From positions 4,650,001 through 4,714,000 of the forward strand of contig JAGMUV010000003.1 in NCBI GenBank assembly GCA_020744425.1: a stretch of 64,000 nt of DNA, written 5' to 3'. A program made the translations under genes and the position numbers. Source of the stretch: Dactylonectria macrodidyma (Eukaryota; Ascomycota; Sordariomycetes; Hypocreales; Nectriaceae). Positions 24,302 to 35,229 of the stretch are shown in pieces. The notes below the pieces were generated by a model. The model made no database searches, had not been told where the DNA came from, and saw nothing but the letters and a program-made list of their open reading frames with translations. Within the stretch, counting starts at the first letter, position 1. The number at the start of each line of letters is the position of its first letter.

Positions 24302-24919
24302 GCACCTTCCCGTTGTAGAAATAACCTCAAGAATAGATATCCAGTTAAGGTTTTGCGGCTGTTTCTTAATCGTTGATTGAAGCTCTGATTGGCCAACCAC
24401 AAGCCCGTTAGATCCGGGCCCTTGGAAGACTCCAATTTCGTCAAGATTCCAACGGTTGCGTTAAGGGATCGATGCGACCTCTGGTTGGCCCAATAGATCA
24501 AAGAACCCGCCAATAGCAGCCGGATTTGCTCCATTTATCCTTTTCCAGTCGATTCCCTTTCCTTTAAGCGTTTTTATTCGCGGGTTGCGGCGCAGGAAGC
24601 CCTTCATCCAGTGTTTTCCGAGTCGTTGGTTGGTGCCGCTTTGGCCTAACAAGGAAATCGCCAACTTCCGGATCTGGCTATGCGTTAACGCCATGCCGAG
24701 CTTATCTTAAAAGATGAGCTAATTAGTGAGCTGGTCTTCCTGATATTTGGAAAGCACCTGACGCCATTCGTAGGCTTCATTGCGGCTAGGTACGCCATTT
24801 ATCTTGCTGTGTAGGGTTGATTTAGGGACTCCGCGCTGACTGGCTGCTTTTCGTATTGATACGCCATTTCTCACATCCTGAATGGCTAGTTCAAGGTCTT
24901 CTTGGGTGTATTTAGGCAT
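24302..24919 (-). pseudogene. Fot1-like transposase, N-terminal 206 codons
   Basis: Starts MPKYTQEDLELAIQDV and continues with RKAASQRGVPKSTLHSKI, a psq/HTH DNA-binding domain, then a CENP-B/Tc5-type HTH (ALTHSQIRKLAISLL, LGKHWMKGFLRRNP). It ends in the start of the DDE catalytic domain with WNLDEIG, which carries the first catalytic aspartate, and GPGSNGLVV. The frame is continuous for 206 codons and interrupted by only three stops: TAG and TAA close together after residue 66, and TAA just before the RNRWNLDE segment. All three fit TGG-to-TAG or CAA-to-TAA changes as expected from RIP. The coding sequence stops exactly where the retrotransposon LTR begins. The second and third catalytic acidic residues are missing. 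Confidence 0.85.
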
Positions 24920-25012
24920 AAAAAATAAGGTTATAAGGTTGAATTGACGAATTGAGTGTTATTGAAGGAAGAAACGCGTGTGGCTAGAGACGCGTTGTGG
25001 TTGACGCGGCTG

Positions 25013-25062
25013 TAAGTGGGGCGTCCAGCTAAGCCCCTGGTCATCTAATGGGTGCACTGACT
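25013..25062 (-). repeat. Right terminal inverted repeat of the Fot1-like element
   Basis: Inverted partner of 8193-8242, directly followed by TA at 25063-25064. The sequence on its outer side is of normal composition. Confidence 0.92.
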
Positions 25063-25418
25063 TAGCTAAGGAATTCTTATTTATAGCACGGGGTTAGAAT
25101 GGTCTGTCAGTCGCGACTTATAAGCCTGTCTACTAGTATATATAGTATATGAGGCCTATGATATTTTCAGGACAGAGGTTAGATGCCGGGTCAATGTTAT
25201 CGCCAGAGTAAGAGGAACCAAGGGCTGTCGTCGCCGACAACAATATGGAGAGATAGAGACGGGTCGCGGACTTCATTTTCCCGCTGGATGCAGAGCGCGT
25301 CAGTCACCCAGCTATATCACGTTCAACCGAGGATCCTGCAGTCTGTTTGCCACACTGACTGCGTGTACGCTTTTGGGACTGAGCCCTGGTTGGGTAGAGG
25401 AAACATCCATATCCATCA

Positions 25419-25520
25419 GTGCGAGGGTGGAGATGGGTGAAGTCGGCCCTGACAGGAGTCAATGCGGCTGCCGTTGGCCTCATCTACACTGCGATATATC
25501 GATTCTCAGTGCGCGGCTGA
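25419..25520 (+). pseudogene. Chromate transporter (ChrA-like) relic
   Basis: A 34-codon open stretch reads VRGWRWVKSALTGVNAAA, then VGLIYTAIYRF, then a stop. The WVKSALxGVNAAAVGLIYTAxYR pattern is a well-conserved part near the C-terminal end of CHR-family chromate ion transporters. The upstream frame has a stop (G*RKHPYPS) and the rest of the ~400-residue protein cannot be followed within the window, so this is a truncated relic beside the transposon. Assignment rests on this one motif. Confidence 0.5.
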
Positions 25521-26559
25521 AAAGGAGGTTGGCAGTGTTCCTACGATTGAGCTCTCGAAGCGCGTTCTTCGACAGCACTGGTTGAGAGAAGGCATCAGAA
25601 GGGGCAGGCCGCAACTTGGGATTCCTTTTAGTTGCATGAAGATTAGGCCTTCGTTTTGGCTCAGAAGGATTCCATTGCTTGATCCTCAATCTGTCTAATT
25701 TTGCCATCTCATATAAATCATAACAGGCAGACGTTAGATACAGCTACGACTTAGAGGTTTTGTCACCACCTGAGGTAGGAGACCTAACAGCTTAATGCAT
25801 CAGGTACCTGACAGGGGGCTAAGACTTATTGCCACCACTGTGCTCTGTACCCGCATCCAGTCTTGGCGTTTATAACAGCCGCGAAAGGTCTTACAAGCAA
25901 CTTACGGTTGTAAGACGGGTGCGGAATCACACTGAGCTGACAGACCAGTGCAACTTCTAAATCTTGACACTTGTACGTAAAGAGGCAGTGCGCAGCCCTA
26001 TCAGGAAGGTCGATAATAAGGATCTGCCGGCAGACCTCCTAATCTTGCATTAGCAAGCATAATCTTGGGGTCTTCATGTCAGACGGAGGAACATTTCGCG
26101 CGGGATTCTCTATAAATGGTAATGGGTACCTTAGGGCTCGGAGTTTGACACCAAGTCTGGGCTCGCGTAGCATTAGTAAAACGCTAGTGGCGTCGATCAT
26201 TGATTGTTTAGAATGATTGCTTCTGGGCCTCAACTCGTGATTTCCCGCTGCCCACAAAAGCGACACCTTTCGCAGCTAAAAATGTTCTCTTATCCCATTC
26301 CAGCAGTTGTTTGGAAAAAGCCATTACATTACATACCGCACTAGACTTTTGGTATAGTTTCAGCTGTGTTTTCCAGGATGGCTGACATTACTATTGCCGA
26401 AGTCTCTGCGATGATCAATGCAGCTATTATATTGAGTATGATTTGTGTATAATGTGGATGGATTAGTACTGACTCTGCACTTCTAGTTCAGTTGACTCTC
26501 CCTCTCGGTATAGTTCTCGCAATAGTTGGCTTGCTAGAAAACTATGAAACCACTACTAC
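25521..26559. other. Intergenic, no gene recognised
   Basis: Normal composition. Short frames at 25462-25707 and 26039-26266 show no family motif. A possible coding exon lies at 26378-26438 (MADITIAEVSAMINAAII), followed by a GTATGA donor and TTCTAG acceptor. It may belong to the next gene and is discussed there. Confidence 0.5.
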
Positions 26560-29184
26560 ATGGTTAACACCGATGCCCTAGCAGCCGTTCCCCACCGCAT
26601 TGCTGATAGACGCTTTAGGACTGTGGTTGCACGCTTGATCCAAGGCTCATTCTGGCCCTCAATACTCCGTTCGGATTATTCCCTACACCGCGGGGTTCGA
26701 AACCGCGTCTCAGTCTTATCCTGGACTGCCACATTTGGCTCCATTCTGCTCATCGTAGTCGGGTTATCGACGCCCCTGGGACTATCAGAACTGCTGCAGC
26801 TGGCCGGGGACGAGGTAGTTTCATGGGCCCATGCGACAGATTTAGGACCGATGGGCTCGGGTACACCTTCCAGAACGTCCTACGAGTATTCTCGGCTGTG
26901 TGGCCTTACCATTCCCTTTAATTGCCCGGGGGTTGACGGCGGATATCAAACCTGGTACGACGAATCTGATTCTGATGGATGGCTTGACACCTATACCACA
27001 TTTAATAAGAGCAGAAATATTGTCGATCTGAGGATACCTCAGAATGTGACTGAAGCGTTCACAAGCGCCACAACGAACACCACAGTCTCCAGCATATTCG
27101 ATATTCAGTATCGATCTTACGAGCATTACATCACTGCCTATTCCTCAGAGGATTACCCATTACAGAACAACTCGCTATATACTACCGGCTCTATGCGCAC
27201 GCTTCAGTCGCTCCTCTTGAACAACAAGACTGAGCTTGTCCAGGGTTTAGTGGTTGACACCATCAACGGCGGTGTGGGCTTTCGCAATCATACCATCCCT
27301 GAAATTGAATTCGGTTCGTCATGGCAAGAGGATCTCCTCTGGATCGAACCCGTCACGGAATGCGTGGACACAAACCTCACTATTGAGTTTGACAAAATTT
27401 TATATACGACTGATAACCCGTACGAAGAACAATCTTTTCTTGTTGACAATGGCGGTTTCGTCAATCTTTCACCCGACTATCCTTCCATTAATCAAGACAC
27501 CACGCAGAACGATCCGCAGCTACGTGCATCGGCGTACCGCGCTGCTGCTTTTAATAACGCATTAGCAGCAGCCTTCTACAACTTGACGGAAGGAAGGAAG
27601 GACCATGGCAAAGCGCGTTTAGGCGCAAGATACAATCTTACTGGCAGCGGAGAACCCTACCCGCAGTATCATCCCGAACTTTTTGAAATCAGCATAGGTC
27701 CTTTGAGTGGGTATTATCTGCCGCTGCCAAATCGCATGTACAACGGGACAGGGGATATAACCGGCGAGAATTGGACTACTGTTGGTAAGTCATTGTCTCG
27801 AGTTCTTTAAACCCATCACGCCCGGGCCTATTAACTATGGCCTTTCAACCTTTTCCTGCTTCCGACCACACAAACTGCTCTCTAACTGATCCCAGATGTC
27901 GGGACACGTCGCTACGGTGGCTTGGACGTTGTAAATATATCGACGGTTGGAATCCAGGTCGGCATGATTATGGGAGCACCTCATCTGACGGACGGCTCGG
28001 ATTCATTAGTCCTCGAGCCTAAGACGAAGTGGACTCAGAACATGATAGCCTGTGCATCAGCCACGCGCGCTTCCATTAAGACGGTGAAATTTACGGCCAA
28101 CGGCACTAGCCTCGAAAATGTTCGCGTCGTTCAGGTTTTAGATAAAATCTTTCCCGACGAAGCCAGCATGCCTCTATGGGCAATAGAGAGAACAAACCTC
28201 ACCATCGAAGCGTATTCGCCTCTTTGGGGTCTGGTTGATGACAAATACGAGGGTTCAGAAGTGTTGCTAACGACGCGAAAACGGAGCCTATGGCTTCCCG
28301 CTGGCCAGGCGCATATTGTCGGGCAGGCGATGTCTATCTTCGATTCAACCCCCGCCGGTGCTCATCTGATGGCACTTGCAGCCGCATACGATGTTGGCAA
28401 TTCTGCCTCGCCAAGTCCGGGTCTAACGGATTACACTGCTGGGAACAATTTCGGCTTGTATGTCCGCTGGAGGGACCTTTCTCGTTCATCAGAAACCGCA
28501 GGAAAAATGATCAATCTCATCTGGACGGATATCATGGCGAATCTTGTTTTGGGGGTAAAGCCAGGACCTTTTTCGTCAGAGAAAATGCTTGACAATCCGT
28601 CGTATGATAGATTGGTTCAACCGTGGAAGCGACACATTGTCTATGATCTGCGTTACGCAATTCCGGCCATTATCCTGCTTGCACTTTGGTTAAGCGTCCT
28701 TTTGGGATCCACGCTGCTCATCCTCTTGTCGCGAATTTCGTTTTCTGCGCTTACCCAATTGACGAACCAGCTGGCGCCTGGTAGGATCGCGGTCAACTTT
28801 CTCAACAGCGAGGCTTGTCGCTCAGATGCACCGACAAAGGAATGGGCCACGAGAGCAGGATCTTTGATTATCGGCTTTCAGCGAGACGGAAACCGACAAC
28901 GAAACGACAGTAGTGTGGTGGCGGCTTCACAGAATGCAGGATCTGAGACGACCAGAGATGTGGACAGAGCGGATGACTTGAAAATGGTGACTGTCGCCGG
29001 TACTAGTGGCGATCGGGTCTCCGTACCAGTCGCTTCCATCTTGACATTAAGAAGGGCGGCCACATTTGACTCAGCTCTAGCATCGAAGAGAAAACCCGGT
29101 CCAGAATCATCCTCCCTCTTACAAGTAGCCGCACCGCCTGACCCGGAATCAGGAACTGAGGGCCAATCTCAAAATCTGAAATGA
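26560..29184 (+). CDS. Fungal two-TM membrane glycoprotein, function unknown
   Basis: Two exons, 26560-27784 and 27896-29184, joined by a 111-bp intron (GTAAGT...CAG). The join keeps frame and makes Asp across the junction; 837 residues. The N-terminus has a basic segment with LIQGSFWPSILRSDY followed by a first membrane span (~residues 50-75). A long region with many N-glycosylation sequons follows, then a second span (AIPAIILLALWLSVLLGSTL, ~660-690) and a polar cytoplasmic tail. This matches a large group of uncharacterised ascomycete membrane proteins. The start is uncertain. A stop lies 15 bases upstream in frame, while a hydrophobic frame LTLPLGIVLAIVGLLENYE at 26487-26560 runs one frame off and could be an upstream exon joined by another intron (26508-26581 would fit) or lost by a frameshift. 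No function is inferred. Confidence 0.7.
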
Positions 29185-29191
29185 AGAGTTG

Positions 29192-29302
29192 TCAAAGGAC
29201 AGGTGGACGCCATTGTATATGGCATCGCAGGATGGACACATCGAAGTGATCGGGGTGCATCTATTGGGCCTCGGAAATCCAGCAACGATGACTAAGCCGG
29301 TC
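29192..29302 (+). pseudogene. Ankyrin-repeat relic
   Basis: Directly after the preceding stop codon the frame reads DRWTPLYMASQDGHIEVIGV, very close to the ankyrin consensus (DGxTPLxxAxxxGHxEVVxxLL). The frame stays open to 29731 but begins without ATG and loses ankyrin character after about 30 residues. Probably one surviving repeat of a lost ankyrin protein. Confidence 0.5.
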
Positions 29303-30495
29303 AATGACGAGAGAGACTCGAAAAATGTTGATTTCAATGTTGTTTATCAAGACAAGGTAGTTAGGTATAGATGTAAAAAATTGGTACGCTATTTACAAGT
29401 GATGATTCTACACTGTGTTCGAATTTCAAGTCAAACAATTAAGGCATTGTTTCTATGTCTAGTCGGGATATGGCCTATGGCGATGTTGTTCAACTTCTCG
29501 GTTAAGTCAATTCTGTTGATTTCATCGTTATCTCTAGGGCTGGTGTGGTATCGCTGCAGGGCTGACGATTCAATTCAGATCGCCTTCGCAGTTGGGAAGC
29601 GCAAACTTAAGCATAATTTGATTGACCGTCAGGGGCAGAGATTTAGGGTTTGTCTAAACCCAGGATACACCATACGCTTAGAATTAGAAGCTAATGAGCG
29701 GATGGGGATCACATCTCTCTCCAGCGGCTAGATAGTCCGCCATTCTGGATGATTGGATCCGGGTTAAGGGCATTAATTATACCTATCTTATAAACTACCA
29801 ATATATCTCATGCTAACCGTCCCACCCATTTAGGAGTCAGACGAGCTCAATAGGATTAGAGATCTAGGGAAGGGGATTACAGGTTGGAGACAGGTGAGAG
29901 CGCAAACTGGATCAGTTTGAATCACGGTGGGTAAGGTACGTTGACCATTCCGTTAAGGCAAACTCTGACTCCACATTAACCAATGAAATCAAGAAGTAGA
30001 GATCATGTCAATTCTCAATCTTTACTTTTGCTTAGTTGATTACTAGTACGACAGCTGCTGTAGCTACTGCAGCCTCACGAGAGTGAACAGCACTGATCCG
30101 TTGGTTCGTGAAGGCCACCCCTATCAGCAAAAGACCATCAATACGGACTCCTACAACAAGATGCAATGCAACTCCCTGAACATGATAGTTGCGTGAAAAA
30201 TAAGTAGATCAATGTAATCGTATAATCAGGGTTGGTATACTTGCCAGTTTTCAGATTCTCTCTGCACCCTGTAGTTGAAGAACTGCTAATCGCCGACTGC
30301 CTAGATTTTAATTGCTGGTTGTCAAACGGCGATTCACATGAACTCAGGCACCAGGTGATTAGTTTTTAATCTATTCAATTATTAGTTGACATAGTACAAA
30401 GCAACTAAGATCGAGATCCATGTACTACAGCTTCTTTCTACTATGTACATACATCCTCATACCCCGGATCTCAACTACTGGAATCCACTCATGAC
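29303..30495. other. Intergenic, no gene recognised
   Basis: The open frame reaching 29731 has two hydrophobic stretches but no start codon and no family motif. The rest has stops in all frames and moderate AT content. Confidence 0.5.
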
Positions 30496-31515
30496 CTAAA
30501 AAACAGCAATCACAGCAAGCACAACAACAATAGCAGCAGAAGCAAAACCGATGTTCCCAGAAGCACCGCTGACGACATTCTGAGAGGGTGTAGGAGTAGC
30601 CGCAGGTGAAACTTGAGCCGTGGAGAGTGTAGTGGCAGCACCGCTGGTGGCTGGAGCCGCAGTGGAGCTGTGTGTCTCAGTCGGCTGAGAAGCGGCCGTG
30701 GCCGTCTGCTGAATTGGTGTAGATGCGGAGGTTTGTTGAGCGGCAACTGTAGTCGCGGCGGATTCGCTGAAGCCAGAAACACTAGGGCTTGGAGTGAGAC
30801 CACACTCCTCGGCAAGGTCACTGACGCTCTGACCATAGTACTGCCAGATGTTGAAGGTGTTGGCGCAGATCATGCAGCGGCCAAAACGATCCTTCCATTC
30901 GGAGTTGGAGCAGTAACCATCAGTGCGACCAAGGGTAATGAGAAGACCTACGGCATGTTTAGTATCGGGGGAATCAACTTAAGGCACATGTTGGTGAGGT
31001 TACTGACCACAATCCTCATGGCACTGGTATCGAGGGGTGCCGGGTTCTTGACGCTTCTCAACAGATGGGACGGTGTCAGGATACTCGAAGCGAGGATCAA
31101 TAGTGCGAGCAGCGACTGCCGGAGCCGCTGATGGGCTAGGGGCGGGCGTGAGACCACAGGTTTGGGCGAGTCTGGTGACGCTGGTGCCGTAGTACTGCCA
31201 GATGTTGTAGGTGTTGGCACAGCTCATGCAACGGCCATAGCGCTCATTCCACTCAGCATTAGAGCAATAACCATCGGTGCGACCGAGGGTAATGAGAAGG
31301 CCTTATAAAGTCGTCTTGTTAGCTTTATGTTCTTAAGACAGCACAGCTTGGAAGGTTTGTATACCACAGTCTTCATGGCATTGATACAACGGGGTGCCTG
31401 GCTCCTGACGTCTCTCGATGGCAGGCACAGCATCGGGGAACTCGAAGCGTGGGTCGATTGAGGCTACTGCTAGTGTGGCAGAAGCCAAAATAGTATAGGT
31501 AACAAACAAACGCAT
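30496..31515 (-). CDS. Secreted GPI-anchored protein with two six-Cys modules
   Basis: Three exons on minus: 31515-31365, 31301-31008 and 30947-30496; introns of 63 and 60 bp; 298 residues. The start at 31515 (MRLFVTYTILASATLAVA) gives a clean signal peptide; an ATG eight codons upstream would spoil it. The mature part has two ~90-residue modules. Each runs IDPRFE[FY]PD..P..E[RK]RQEPGTP.YQCHEDCG, then LLITLGRTDGYCSN.EW, then RCM.CANT.NIWQYYG and ending in CGL, with six cysteines. Each module has a dibasic ERR or EKR site that a Kex2-type protease could cut. A Ser/Thr/Ala-rich region and a hydrophobic tail (GFASAAIVVVLAVIAVF) indicate a GPI anchor. Both introns sit at the same codon (the Gly after CHEDC), showing internal duplication of an intron-bearing module. 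A cell-surface or apoplastic role is likely; the exact function is unknown. Confidence 0.82.
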
Positions 31516-33194
31516 CTTAATAGAGCGACGAGGAAGCAAGTTAAACTGTTAGGTGGACTAGTATGGTGCTTGGGACTAGGCTAGTAGAAGTGAGGAACTT
31601 GGAAAAGAAGATTGGAGGTGACAAGATGAGAATCCCGACTTTTATAATGCAAAATACATCCTCGTCCTTGATCACAAACCCGGTTCTTCAGGTGCGCGTT
31701 AGGTTTTCTCTCGTCTTCTTGGCGCGTCCCCGAAAGCGGACATCCCGTCCAACCCACAGTAAAAGACAAGAAAATGCCGCGTACCTCTTGACGCCAAGCG
31801 CACGATATGTATCATGCATTACCGAAATTAACCATCAACGGTTGAATCCCAATCGAGGATCCTCCCGGCAAGGTGCAGAATCCCGATCTGGTTGAAAGGT
31901 TCGACTCAGAGAGCGAGGGATACGGATCAATTGTGGGTAGGACAAAAGTGACCCCTGCTTAGTCGACCGGCCAAGATGTGACAACAAAAGACTCAATTGC
32001 GGAGCACACTACCAGGGGACATCTAATCTAATCAGATCATCTGATAATACCAGGGGAGGTTAGGGACCACTACGGAATGACACAAGCGAAGTGGGGGTCA
32101 TGAGATGCTTGTGCCGCTTTTCTTCAGCTGATCCAGCATCCCTTAGATGAACACGATACTGAGGTGAGCAAGGAGTATACTGACTCAATTGCGTTCACTC
32201 ACTCCCTTAGGCGCACTTTGACCAGGATTGCGCCGTTAGGTATTGGAAATAAGCCAGTATGGCTCATTATTCCTGATGAGCTATCCATAGAATTATCTAC
32301 TCTACACTGCCCTGGTGCATCGCATCGCACACGGAGATACATTCTTCGATCTCTCCTCTATCTTCTTCCCCCGTGTCTTAATCTTCATTTCGCACCTCAT
32401 CGCACAATCTCGCGCCAAGTTGGACAATTTCCAAGCACACGCAAGTCACGGAGTGATTGCTAAAAACATTCCACAGCTACGGGGTACCGTTGTTGTTGCT
32501 ATTGTTGTTTTTTCTAGAAATGGGACATGTGCTGAAAGTGTGATTGAGGAACGAGGCACCGGGGGCCGAACCAGGGTGACCGAACCATCCGATCCTCGGC
32601 CAGCTCCAGCCACAGCACAGCCCCACCCAGGACAATAAGCTTATTGTCGGGTCCGTTACGGTTAATTTGACCAAACATATAGTGTTCAAAGCAGTGATGA
32701 TGTTGATGATTGCTTGTTCCGGTCATCCGGACCGGCCGGAAAAGGGGTTATCAGACCCCCCTGCTGACTATGGTCAGGATATCAATATCAGAGCTTTCAT
32801 AATACAGGGTCACCTAACAACACTTGCTTAACCTAGTCAGGCCAAATACGACACTGACGTTCAGACAAAGTAGTCCCATGTGGAGTAGCCACACCAGTTA
32901 GTCTTCCTAGTGCGCCACCTCCGGAATTGGGAAAACCGCCGCCGCCTCCTCCAATAGCTTTGGAAGTCAAGCGCCGCTTCTTCGGTTCGGACAACCGAAT
33001 GATGGACTCCGGGCCAAAAATTAAGGTGCTCTGGGGTATCCGTAACTGGAAGCAGGGGCAAAGAACACTGCTCACTCCATCCTATGTCTGAATGACTGAA
33101 CTGTAGGACATCGCGCTCCACTAGGCGGAGAAATGCAGAATATCCTTGACTGCTTTGATGCTCGTCGGGCACCTTTAGGACTTCTCTAGGATGA
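31516..33194. other. Intergenic, no gene recognised
   Basis: Several short overlapping frames (for example 32164-32638 plus, 32833-33172 minus) have biased composition but no recognisable domain, no signal peptide and no consistent exon joins. The part next to 33195 could hold the unrecognisable 3' end of the GH43 pseudogene. Confidence 0.45.
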
Positions 33195-34163
33195 TTAGTG
33201 ATAGGCTATTTGTGAGCAGGTTTGTTTTTCCTTGCGCAGCGATTGTGCTACACGGGTATCACAGTAGTCAAAGAGATAAGATGACAAGTCGAAAGTAGGC
33301 GCTAGTAGAGCTGAGGTCCCAATGTTGTAGAGGCATTCTGGCGACTTAGATCGCGCTATAGTCGCTCGGTGATTGACCCCTGTACCTCCCTCGGCGACCA
33401 TCAAGTAATACCAGCCGTCTTTGAGGAAGATTTTGGGACCTTCAGGGCAAGCTTTCGCGGTGATAGGCAACGTTCCGTTCCATATGTTTCGATAAGGGCC
33501 TAGACACTTGCCTGATTCGATATCGACTTGACATTGACTGATGCCCCAGAGGCGTTCATATACGTCATTAAATCCCATGATCGTGAGATAAGTCTTCTTA
33601 AAAACGGGATCATGGAATTGATGTGGGTCGATACCGTTAGGTTCCCCCCAGACCACGTCTGACCATGACTTCAAGTCTACTGACGACACCCAAAACATCC
33701 GGTGAAAGCTGCGGTACTTGGGTTCAGAGCCCATCATGGTCATGAAGTCAAGTAGAACTTGCCATTGAAGTAAGGCAAAGATGGCGCGTATAGGCCTGGT
33801 GCTGTCGGATTTGAGAAAAGGGTCAAAATCTGATTTTAATGTACAATGATCGTTCTTTACGCCTTGAAGAGGTATCTTCTCAGGTAATTGGATTGCATGA
33901 GACACTAACTCCCAGTCTGCAAGGTTTCTTGGACCGATAGATGGGAAGGCCAGGGAATGTGAGAAATGGGGAGACGGCGAGGTAATATGTATCACCCACT
34001 CCCAGTACGTGGCCATCAGGGTTCCATCTAAGTGGTACTATCAGCCCCCTGGTTGGTGGTTGACAGATCTTACTTACCCTTGAAGAATTGGGTTCTTAAG
34101 TGCCGACGCAATGTGCACAGCCGCCAAGAGAACGATTGCAATCGATACGAACGGACGAAGCAT
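33195..34163 (-). pseudogene. Glycoside hydrolase family 43, frameshifted
   Basis: Begins on minus at 34163 with a signal peptide (MLRPFVSIAIVLLAAVHIASA) and KNPILQG. A 50-bp intron follows (34077-34028), then WNPDGHVL.VGDTYYLAVSP and FPGLPIYRSK, the five-bladed propeller start of GH43 (the PD stretch normally holds the catalytic base). Frame is lost at about 33924, where an extra A in AAGAAACC shifts RSK from NLADWELVSHAI. It is lost again near 33790, where the GLYAPSLPYFNGKFYLTS segment is in another frame from the flanks. Later conserved blocks survive: MFWVSSVDLKSWSD, GIDPHQFHD, ACPEGPKIFLKDGWYYLMVAEGGTG and TIARSKSPE. The C-terminal half is degenerate. The ancestor probably acted as a secreted xylosidase or arabinosidase. 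Confidence 0.8.
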
Positions 34164-35229
34164 GACAAATACTGTGAGTCTCGTATAAAGACGAGAAATC
34201 GATAGTAGGAGTTGATGTTTTTGTTTGAAGCTTACGATACGTCTTTAATGATTCCCTACATCTCAATGCAAATCCGCCTAGTGTAGATTTCGGTGCCGAG
34301 ATTCCGCTTGACTTAGTCCGGCATCCGATATTTTAGTCCACCAAAATATGCCGGCGCCTGGCGCTTCACGCGGGGCCTTTCTATGTCTGCCTCTTTCACT
34401 TTCGGGCTGGTACATCGGAGTAGATTCCGTAAAAACTCAGCTTCTCAAAGACAGAAGAAGAAGGCGAGACTCCAGAGGAAAGAAGACACCAACACACACT
34501 AATGAGGCTCATTATAAAATGAACAACTTATTAAAGCTCCAGTATTACTAAGTTAGAGAACAGAATATGCATAAAAATGGCCGTAAAGGAGACTGAATTA
34601 GGCTTTAGATTTAATAATATCTTAACTTTTATAGAATTTATAACTAGAATAGAGGAAGTGATGCTCCAAGGTACGTATGTGGTATTTTTCTGCCACATTT
34701 TGGCGAGGTACCCCGCTCGTCACAATTTGTAAGCGCGATTTAATGGCGGACCTTAGGCTAAGCTTCTGACCCAACCTCATGTTTCGGAAAAACGGGGAAT
34801 GTCGTCCTAGGTAGGATCTAGCACAGACGGCGAACGACGGCAGGCTATTGTCTAAGGCCGGATGTTCAACGGGAATTTGCTTTTGATGGGGCATTGTTGA
34901 CGAGGCGGGCGCGAGCTTCGGAAGCTGATATAAGCGATAGATTAGATACGAGTGTTATCAAGGCAGACAGCAAGATTACCAGATTGAACCATTTGACCAG
35001 GTTCATGTCAAAACTAAGAAGGGCTGTGTGGGATTTGTGTGAACCTGGAGAACGATCATTTTCAGTATCTATGTGAAGACATAGTCCAAATAATGGAAAG
35101 CCGTTCTTTGCTCCTATCTACACTCTTTCTACTGCTTCCAACAGCTTGCTGTTTCCTGGTTGCCTGATGCAGTCTGTCCCGTTGCTTCCACCAGCATGTC
35201 ACGCCGTTTGAAACGCTGTGTTCACAATC
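34164..35229. other. Intergenic, no gene recognised
   Basis: About 1 kb between two pseudogenes. A short AT-rich patch lies near 34510-34660. Small frames at 34622-35076 show no motif. Confidence 0.5.

Larger units (their letters stand above)
8193..25062 (-). mobile_element. Fot1/pogo-like DNA transposon split by nested retrotransposons
   Basis: Class II element of the Tc1/mariner superfamily, Fot1/pogo branch. It has 50-bp terminal inverted repeats differing at two positions (both C/T transitions), starting AGT, and is flanked by TA on each side (8191-8192 and 25063-25064), the target duplication of this superfamily. The transposase gene runs on minus and is broken in two: the N-terminal part lies at 24302-24919 and the C-terminal tail at 8394-8795. 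Everything between (8796-24301) is retrotransposon sequence. Without the inserts the element would be about 1.4 kb, shorter than usual, because roughly the middle third of the transposase is absent. It cannot be autonomous. Confidence 0.88.

Noticed and set aside
25183..25707. Short overlapping frames as genes
   Set aside because: Apart from the 34-codon ChrA-like stretch none shows a family motif.
29192..29731. 180-residue membrane protein
   Set aside because: No ATG start; only the first ~30 residues resemble a known repeat (ankyrin), the rest looks like chance.
32164..33172. Several overlapping frames of 70-107 codons
   Set aside because: Low-complexity runs, no motif, no signal peptide, conflicting strands.
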